From: a virus
Reading direction: 5' to 3' (one strand)
DNA: 20,098 nucleotides
IMG/VR virus record: IMGVR_UViG_3300025889_001233
Coordinates: 1-20,098 of that record
Made by a program: the position numbers and the translations under genes
The notes under the pieces: model-generated
The model's input: only the letters and a program-made list of their open reading frames with translations
What the model was told of the DNA's origin: nothing
Databases searched by the model: none
Part shown: positions 16,701 to 20,098 of the stretch, one piece after another
Numbering within the stretch: the stretch's first letter is position 1
Layout of the letters: each line of letters opens with the position of its first letter

Positions 16701-18182
16701 CAATTTTTTGACGTATCGAATGAAGGAAGCAATCCTAAAGGCTTAACTTTTAACTCTGACGGAACAAAAATGTTTGTTATTGATAACTCTCGTGATGTTA
16801 ATCAATACTCAGTAGGAACAAAATTAACTCCTACAGGCTACCATCCAGTACACACCACAAACTCAATAGACTCTACCTACTGGACTGACATCAACTCGAT
16901 GACAGCAGACCAAGCCGCAGGTGACGGCAATGTCTACTACGCTATCTCTACAGACGACAGAACAACGTGGACTGTTATTGATAACACAGATGGCGAGAGA
17001 GATATTGTCAGGAACAACGGTGGTACTTGGCAGTACAACTCTAACGGCACATACGCTTCAGAGACTTGGACTAACGGCACAACTAACACAGAGTTAGCTA
17101 CGTTGGCTGAGGCTATGGAAGGTGCTAGTACAGTTGTTGGCTTTGGTGTTTTAACAGCAACTTTTGTTGATAGCTTTAGTGTAGCATCACAAGAAACTCT
17201 GCCAATGGGCGTGGCGTTTAGTGCAGATGGCACTAAAATGTTTATTGTTGGCGAAAGTGGAGGAGATGTAAACGAATATACTCTGTCTACGGGATTTGAT
17301 GTATCTACTGCTAGTTTTGTTGATAGTTTTGTTGTTAGCAGTCAAGACAATGCTCCATTAGGATTAGCATTTAATGCAGATGGAACTACGATGTTTATTA
17401 TTGGTGATACTAATAATACTGTATACCAATACACATTATCTGTCGGATTTGACGTATCAACAGCATCTTATGCTTCTAAAAGTTTTAATGTTTCATCACA
17501 GGAAACAAATCCAACAGGAATAACATTTAACACAACTGGCACTAAGATGTTTATTGTTGGAATAAACGGAGATTCTGTATATGAATATTCGCTGTCTATT
17601 GGCTTTGACGTATCAACAGCATCTTATGTCACTAGCTTTAGTGTTGCAGCGCAAGAAACATCGCCGCAAGATGTAGCGTTTAACACTGACGGAACGAAGA
17701 TGTTTGTTGTTGGTCAAACAGGGCAAGATGTAAACGAGTACACGTTATCAACTGGCTTTGATGTTTCAACAGCAGTTTTTGTTGATAGTTTTTCAGTATC
17801 CGCACAAGAAACGCTTCCAAATGGAATAGCATTTAATACAAACGGCACTAAGATGTTTATTGTTGGTCAAACAGGAGACGATGTAAACGAGTACATAACA
17901 GGAAGTACAATCTACCAAAACCAGATGGACAAAACGCAACTAGACGCAGTAACAGACCCGAACCACATAGCCTTGGGTAACGATCTTGATCTAGCGATAG
18001 TCCTCAACATGACATCAGGTTCTACAGTGCCTTCGTCAGACGGCGTAGCAATTAACTACGATGCTAACGTGTTGAACAAAGGTGCTGTCTTAGGAACTGA
18101 CTATGACTTTGATGCTCCTGCTCAGGACAAGGTAAGGATTACAGCCTTGGTAGGGAATAACTTGAAGGTTCGAGTGGTTTAA
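13743..18182 (+). CDS. Receptor-binding tail protein with tailspike-like head-binding domain and three propeller blocks
   Basis: A 1479-aa adhesin. Residues 1-96 resemble the P22 tailspike head-binding domain: GKLYFYDSG, then VILTAAGRQPNIFFNG, parallel to GKIYIGQ and LIINAAGKIVYNG in P22. Residues 97-229 hold three chitin-binding-like modules, each opening with Trp and containing DG..Y.SL...N...PTTS...W; a fourth follows at about 300-343. Residues 230-299 are the Ala/Ser/Thr/Asn shaft repeat found in phage fibres. Three blocks of five 51-52-residue repeats with N.DGTKMF.VG and VNEY.LSTGFDVSTAS lie at about 441-696, 772-1025 and 1137-1387. Between them are scaffold segments, and the C-terminus (1388-1479) ends NLKVRVV. 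No lyase or glycosidase motif was found, so it likely binds rather than cuts its receptor. Confidence 0.88.
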   Translation: MARFGEINAQYFDDAGDPLGSGKLYFYDSGTTTPKVTYSDINLTIPNTNPVILTAAGRQPNIFFNGNAKAILADKNDVQILVRDPVGETGTNFGDPWVATKIYSSNAVVIGSDGVYYRSLDSGNQNNNPTTTSGFWTLLYSVDWNSGITYQTGAMVTVDGEQYQSLQDSNLGNDPTTSPAYWVLLSFAWLATATYAEDQNAVGTDGVLYTSLQNSNTGNDPTTSPAYWVGTSAAAAASATAAATSATNAATSASNASTSATNAATSETNASNSATAAATSATNAAESAASAAATAGAALWVSGQTYNAGDAAISLINFQTYRAEITTSGTTDPSADANWTKLGYSLPSQTGNSGKFLTTDGSNESWGIVNTDSTLGTLTKTFTTGESSTINLTSSVLAPVVSVTKEVPQSGVTNNSWDVNSTTENYTRLDSAAATTLNFEAFDVSTASFTDSFSVSAQESGTATGIAFNNDGTKMYMIGYTGDSVYQYDLSTAFDTSTSSYVQSFSIAAQESDSYGVIFSADGTKMFVVGSVGNDIIEYILSTAFDISTATFNQTLSTSANISFPICIAFNNDGTKMFVGDNTGAKINEYSLSTAYNISTATHVQFISITTQDSTLRGIAFNADGSKLFAIGLANYSVYQYSLSTPFDISTYSYVKSFSYFAQGNNGIDLKFNTDGTKMYIIDGSSSDVNEYALPPASLALGTGSFASADVGKTIEANSGVFVLIATDGSFEQTTAPTSYDQVASGDWSMYGVVYNVADGDLELSYGIIDKYDISTAVYSQSFNVVAQETAPTGIFFKPDGTKMYISGDTGNDINEYDLTTAFDVSTASFLQSFSVSGQEGNVQDVTFSPDGTKMFIVGFAQDNVHRYLLSTAWDVSTASYSQTYSVAGQEVTPTGITFNTDGTTMFIIGTASPVDVNQYALSTGFDLTSASYTGAFSVINEFSAPQGLVFNSTGTKMFVIGSSTDRIGEYSLTTPFSVISGVSIVQFFDVSNEGSNPKGLTFNSDGTKMFVIDNSRDVNQYSVGTKLTPTGYHPVHTTNSIDSTYWTDINSMTADQAAGDGNVYYAISTDDRTTWTVIDNTDGERDIVRNNGGTWQYNSNGTYASETWTNGTTNTELATLAEAMEGASTVVGFGVLTATFVDSFSVASQETLPMGVAFSADGTKMFIVGESGGDVNEYTLSTGFDVSTASFVDSFVVSSQDNAPLGLAFNADGTTMFIIGDTNNTVYQYTLSVGFDVSTASYASKSFNVSSQETNPTGITFNTTGTKMFIVGINGDSVYEYSLSIGFDVSTASYVTSFSVAAQETSPQDVAFNTDGTKMFVVGQTGQDVNEYTLSTGFDVSTAVFVDSFSVSAQETLPNGIAFNTNGTKMFIVGQTGDDVNEYITGSTIYQNQMDKTQLDAVTDPNHIALGNDLDLAIVLNMTSGSTVPSSDGVAINYDANVLNKGAVLGTDYDFDAPAQDKVRITALVGNNLKVRVV
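14031..14429 (+). repeat. Three tandem carbohydrate-binding-like modules in the tail protein
   Basis: The modules start at Trp97, Trp144 and Trp189 of the tail protein and run about 43-47 residues each. Shared features are the opening Trp, a Tyr about six residues on, a DG..Y.SL core, an N-N/G-N turn followed by PTTS, and a closing Trp. This is the layout of small chitin-binding-type domains (CBM5/12-like). A fourth, more divergent one opens with Trp300 after the Ala-rich shaft. Binding to a surface polysaccharide is inferred. Confidence 0.7.
14430..14639 (+). repeat. Ala/Ser/Thr/Asn-rich fibre shaft repeat
   Basis: Residues 230-299 of the tail protein consist almost only of Ala, Ser, Thr and Asn in short steps such as SATNAAT and SETNASN. 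This is the low-complexity repeat common in phage side-tail fibres, expected to form a trimeric coiled stalk joining the virion-proximal and distal parts. Confidence 0.85.
15064..15830 (+). repeat. Propeller-type repeat block 1 (five units of 153 bp)
   Basis: Five units whose DG-type core codons begin at 15153, 15306, 15459, 15612 and 15765, exactly 153 bases apart. Each unit holds a variable strand, FN.DGTKMF, a hydrophobic strand, (D/S)VYQY or VNEY, and LSTAFD.STA. The repeats resemble the blades of YVTN/NHL-like propellers. The fourth unit is divergent (DGSKLFAIG). Confidence 0.9.
16055..16818 (+). repeat. Propeller-type repeat block 2 (five units)
   Basis: Five units with core codons at 16140, 16293, 16446, 16602 and 16758, spaced 153, 153, 156 and 156 bases. 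In the fourth the core Asp is replaced by Thr (STGTKMFVIG). The block starts with YDISTAVYSQSF and ends DVNQYSVG, so it has the same phase as block 1. Confidence 0.9.
17150..17905 (+). repeat. Propeller-type repeat block 3 (five units)
   Basis: Five units with core codons at 17226, 17379, 17535, 17688 and 17841, spaced 153, 156, 153 and 153 bases. These are the most alike of all units; a 25-base stretch is identical between two of them (around 17449 and 17605), pointing to more recent duplication than in blocks 1 and 2. Confidence 0.9.
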
Positions 18183-18395
18183 GTGACACACCTGTTCTTG
18201 CTTATGGTATTGGTCAACGGACAGGTAGAGTCTGCGGATATGTGGTTCTACGACATCAACAGATGCAATTATTTTGCGAACGCCATCGTTAAGGGAAAAG
18301 TAGAACGGACACTTAATTACGAGCCGAAAGGCATCGCCCTTGCTGCCTATTGTTTACCAAGAAGGGCAGACCCTGAGAAAGTAAGGCCGTACTAA
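18183..18395 (+). CDS. Small conserved phage protein, GTG start
   Basis: A 70-aa protein starting with GTG immediately after the tail gene's stop. The first 14 residues are hydrophobic (THLFLLMVLVNGQ) but no clear signal cleavage site follows. The conserved-looking centre is SADMWFYDINRCNYFANAIV, and the end is AAYCLPRRADPEKVRPY, with cysteines at about 28 and 57 that could pair. I recall similar proteins next to marine-phage tail and lysis genes, of unknown function. It ends by TAATG overlap with the next gene. An in-frame ATG seven codons later would cut into the hydrophobic start, so GTG is preferred, though without a strong ribosome site. Confidence 0.7.
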   Translation: MTHLFLLMVLVNGQVESADMWFYDINRCNYFANAIVKGKVERTLNYEPKGIALAAYCLPRRADPEKVRPY

Positions 18396-18856
18396 TGGAT
18401 CCTGTAACAATTAGCGCGTGTATAGCAGGAGCAAGTAGAGCCTATAATCTTGTCGCTAAAGCGGTAAATGCTGGACGCGAGATAGAAGATACAGCGCAGT
18501 ATTTGGGTAAGTTTTTCGACTCCAAAGAAAAAATACTTGAGATAGAAAAAGAGAATCAATATGGCCCTAAGTTTCTTAGAGGCTCTTCTGTAGAAAGCCA
18601 AGCTCTCGAAATACAGATGGCAAAGCATAAGACGCAGCAAATGGAAAAACAGTTGCGTGAACTTATCGTGCTTACAGTAGGCGAAGACTTCTACAACGAG
18701 ATGATGAAAACACGACGAACAATAAGATCTCATAGATTAGCCGCAGCAGAGGCCAGAGCAAAAAAAAAGCGTTTAATAATTGATGGAGGTCTTATGATAT
18801 TAATGACCTCTGTTTTTTTGGTAACAATATTTTGGATGATAGGTCTGGTAACGTAA
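18395..18856 (+). CDS. Conserved phage membrane protein with C-terminal transmembrane segment
   Basis: A 153-aa protein. It starts with MDPVTISACIAGASRAYNLV (small-residue amphipathic helix), continues with a helical region including AGREIEDTAQYLGKFFDS, and a charged centre with SVESQALEIQMAKHKTQQME. ELIVLTVGEDFYNEMMKTRR leads into a basic stretch (ARAKKKR), followed by one transmembrane helix at about 130-151 close to the C-terminus. The basic run before the helix predicts a cytoplasmic N-terminal body. I recall homologues in many marine podophages and other phages, usually unnamed. Placement before further membrane proteins and a lipase suggests a part in lysis or envelope interaction, but no holin or spanin signature proves it. 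Confidence 0.75.
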   Translation: MDPVTISACIAGASRAYNLVAKAVNAGREIEDTAQYLGKFFDSKEKILEIEKENQYGPKFLRGSSVESQALEIQMAKHKTQQMEKQLRELIVLTVGEDFYNEMMKTRRTIRSHRLAAAEARAKKKRLIIDGGLMILMTSVFLVTIFWMIGLVT

Positions 18857-18857
18857 C

Positions 18858-19079
18858 ATGGAATACCAAATAATTTTTAACGTAGGCATTGCTCTGGTAG
18901 GATTTATCGGAGGCTGGATGGTAAACCGTGTTTTTGTATTACTAGATAGAATAGACGCTGACATGAAAGCTATTCCTATGCAGTATGTTGCTAAAGAAGA
19001 TTACAGAGAAGATATACGCGAAATTAAAGAAATGCTTGGCGCAATATTTAAACGACTAGAGAGTAAGGCTGACAAATGA
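18858..19079 (+). CDS. Small membrane protein, possible holin-like or lysis accessory
   Basis: A 73-aa protein with one N-terminal transmembrane helix (about 5-30, IIFNVGIALVGFIGGWMVNRV) followed by a charged helical tail containing YVAKEDYREDIREIKEML. This layout (one membrane anchor plus coiled coil) is seen in small phage lysis accessory proteins and some class III-like holins, but a single-helix membrane protein with a coiled coil could equally be an inner-membrane spanin. It is separated from the preceding gene by one base and overlaps the lipase by ATGA, so the three are translated together. Its function is not established from sequence. Confidence 0.7.
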   Translation: MEYQIIFNVGIALVGFIGGWMVNRVFVLLDRIDADMKAIPMQYVAKEDYREDIREIKEMLGAIFKRLESKADK

Positions 19080-19780
19080 AACTTGATCCTGTATTGCTAA
19101 ACATGGCTTGTAGTTGGTCGATTAAGGCTTACAACGATGAGAACCGTGACGCTATAAAGATTGAGAACAAGCTAACTAGCGCTACTGCTTTTGTTGTAAA
19201 ACGCAAGTCTATAGATATTATTGTCTTCAGAGGAACGCAGGAAAAGTTAGACATACTGACTGACCTTGCAGTAATTCCAGTTCCTTACGTTAAACGCCTT
19301 TGCCATGCTGGCTTTGCTATGTCTCACAAATCTATCTGGGATGAGATAGAGAAACACATAGACTATGACAAGCGCACTCTCATCTGCGGTCACAGCCTTG
19401 GCGGCGCAATGGCAGAGCTTACTGCTGCTAAGCTAAACGGCAAACATGACAACTTAAATCTTATAACCTTTGGAAAGCCTAATGTTTTCTTTAAAGGCTT
19501 CAAGCGTCCTATGACTTTGGATAACCAGATATCAGTTGTTTCAGGTTCTGACATGGTGTCTCGTATGCCAAGGCTTTGTTACGGAGCTTCCAAGTCACAG
19601 ACAATGCTGTACTTTGGTAATGACGGAATCAATCTAATTAATCCTAGCGCTTACGTTCGCAAGTTAGACCGTGGTGGATTAAAAGACCGTATAACTGATC
19701 ATTTTATGGCAGGCTACAAAGAGAGATTAAAAGAATTTATTAAGGAGCAAAAGAATGCGAAGAATAATGATAGCGATTAG
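19076..19780 (+). CDS. Class 3 lipase-family alpha/beta-hydrolase
   Basis: A 234-aa hydrolase with a complete-looking catalytic triad. Ser107 lies in the nucleophile elbow GHSLGG (105-110), Asp159 in SGSDMVSRMP (the D-x-V-x-x-x-P pattern of this family), and His209 in DHFMAGYKERL. FRGT at 51-54 would form the oxyanion hole, and ITFGKPNV (130-137) is the usual strand after the elbow. Such enzymes cleave ester bonds of acylglycerols or phospholipids. There is no signal peptide, so it acts in the cytosol unless released through a membrane lesion. It is co-translated with membrane proteins (ATGA upstream) and followed by a lipoprotein, which suggests attack on host membranes late in infection. 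No endolysin is seen here. The preferred substrate is unknown. Confidence 0.9.
   Translation: MKLDPVLLNMACSWSIKAYNDENRDAIKIENKLTSATAFVVKRKSIDIIVFRGTQEKLDILTDLAVIPVPYVKRLCHAGFAMSHKSIWDEIEKHIDYDKRTLICGHSLGGAMAELTAAKLNGKHDNLNLITFGKPNVFFKGFKRPMTLDNQISVVSGSDMVSRMPRLCYGASKSQTMLYFGNDGINLINPSAYVRKLDRGGLKDRITDHFMAGYKERLKEFIKEQKNAKNNDSD
19742..19747 (+). promoter_or_regulatory. Ribosome binding site of the lipoprotein gene, inside the lipase gene
   Basis: AAGGAG lies seven bases before the ATG at 19755, within the lipase coding sequence. It makes the 26-base overlap between the two genes credible and fixes the lipoprotein start. Confidence 0.75.
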
Positions 19781-19964
19781 TTTGTTTTTTCTTATGACTT
19801 CTTGCACTACAGTTGAGCAGGTTAAAGCCAATAAAGAGCTATACTGCTCTGGGATGTACAAAGGTATGCGAGCCGTAGGCAGGTCTGCGTTATCCGCTAC
19901 TACTGGTGTTATTGTAGAGGATGTTTGCGACACGATTGATAAGATCGTCGCCGAAGATGCTTAA
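19755..19964 (+). CDS. Small phage lipoprotein
   Basis: A 69-aa protein with a lipoprotein signal: two arginines, a hydrophobic stretch (IMIAISLFFLM) and a lipobox ending TSC at Cys17, giving a mature peptide of about 53 residues. The mature part holds LYCSGMYKGMRAVGRSAL and a second cysteine region, EDVCDTIDKIV; Cys31 and Cys58 may form a disulfide. I recall similar short lipoproteins close to holin genes in marine phages. An outer-membrane spanin (Rz1-like) role is possible from location, but Rz1 proteins are usually proline-rich and this one is not, so the role is open. The gene overlaps the lipase by 26 bases and the next gene by 8. Confidence 0.8.
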   Translation: MRRIMIAISLFFLMTSCTTVEQVKANKELYCSGMYKGMRAVGRSALSATTGVIVEDVCDTIDKIVAEDA

Positions 19965-20098
19965 ACTAGGCAGCTTACTTAAAACTCTTGCTCCTACTGT
20001 CGCAGAAGCTACAGGAGGCCCATTAGCAGGAATGGCGGTAAAGATGGTTGCGTCTAGGATAGGCTCTCCTAACGCATCTGTAGAAGAAATTGAAAAGA
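19957..20098 (+). CDS. Probable holin-type protein, 5' part only
   Basis: An open frame starting with the ATG at 19957 (ATGCTTAA overlap with the lipoprotein stop) runs off the window after 47 codons. It begins MLKLGSLLKTLAPTVAEATG, continues with GPLAGMAVKMVASRIG, and reaches an acidic VEEIEK. The APT.A.A.GGPLAGMAVK pattern is one I associate with small phage membrane proteins annotated as holins with downstream transmembrane helices; the helices themselves would lie beyond the window. The context of lipase and lipoprotein genes agrees. Confidence 0.65.
   Translation, partial: MLKLGSLLKTLAPTVAEATGGPLAGMAVKMVASRIGSPNASVEEIEK

Noticed and set aside
18392-18733. 113-codon minus-strand open frame
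   Set aside because: It lies wholly opposite the well-supported 153-aa membrane protein gene, which is coupled to its neighbours; composition (Cys/Phe/Tyr-rich) is typical of antisense noise.

Overview
The window is part of the late, virion-building region of a short-tailed double-stranded DNA phage (podovirus) whose structural genes follow the P22 plan. The best-supported P22-type proteins are the coat protein (I-domain family), gp4 tail accessory factor, gp10 packaged-DNA stabilisation protein and a gp7-type ejection protein core. Ejection proteins in the gp20 and gp16 positions and a receptor-binding protein with a tailspike-like head-binding domain follow. The small proteins and tail domains resemble, from memory, those of marine phages, so a marine bacterial host or a marine metagenome contig is likely. 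The host cannot be named from the sequence.

All supported genes lie on the + strand and are tightly packed. Many neighbours overlap by TAATG, ATGA or TTGA, or by 8 nt, which suggests a single translationally coupled late transcription unit. Layout: 1-116, leader with promoter-like and repeated inverted half-sites. 117-2205, scaffold and coat. 2219-2246, a textbook terminator directly behind the coat gene. 2247-2676, two very small basic proteins. 2676-6126, tail hub: gp4-like, a fibre/knob protein, gp10-like, an 83-aa fibre-type protein and a GNAT-fold protein at the gp14 position. 6119-13741, four internal/ejection proteins, one of them a 1286-aa giant built on 22-residue repeats. 13743-18182, a 1479-aa tail protein with three blocks of propeller-type repeats. 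18183-20098, a run of small membrane proteins, a class 3 lipase, a lipoprotein and the start of a probable holin, which together look like a lysis module without a visible endolysin.

How the parts work together: scaffold and coat build the procapsid. The terminator behind the coat gene would raise coat mRNA over tail mRNA. gp4- and gp10-like proteins close the portal and carry the receptor-binding protein. The ejection proteins leave the capsid ahead of the DNA and are expected to make the conduit through the host envelope. The last group probably acts on the host envelope at lysis.

The two most interesting observations concern modular protein growth. First, the gp7-like protein has 14 and 12 exact-length 22-residue units on either side of its conserved core. 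Second, the tail protein seems to be an ordinary marine-phage fibre into which three five-repeat propeller blocks, of visibly lower GC, have been inserted. No RNA genes, CRISPR arrays, insertion sequences or integration sites were seen, and no gene-free stretch exceeds about 120 bases.
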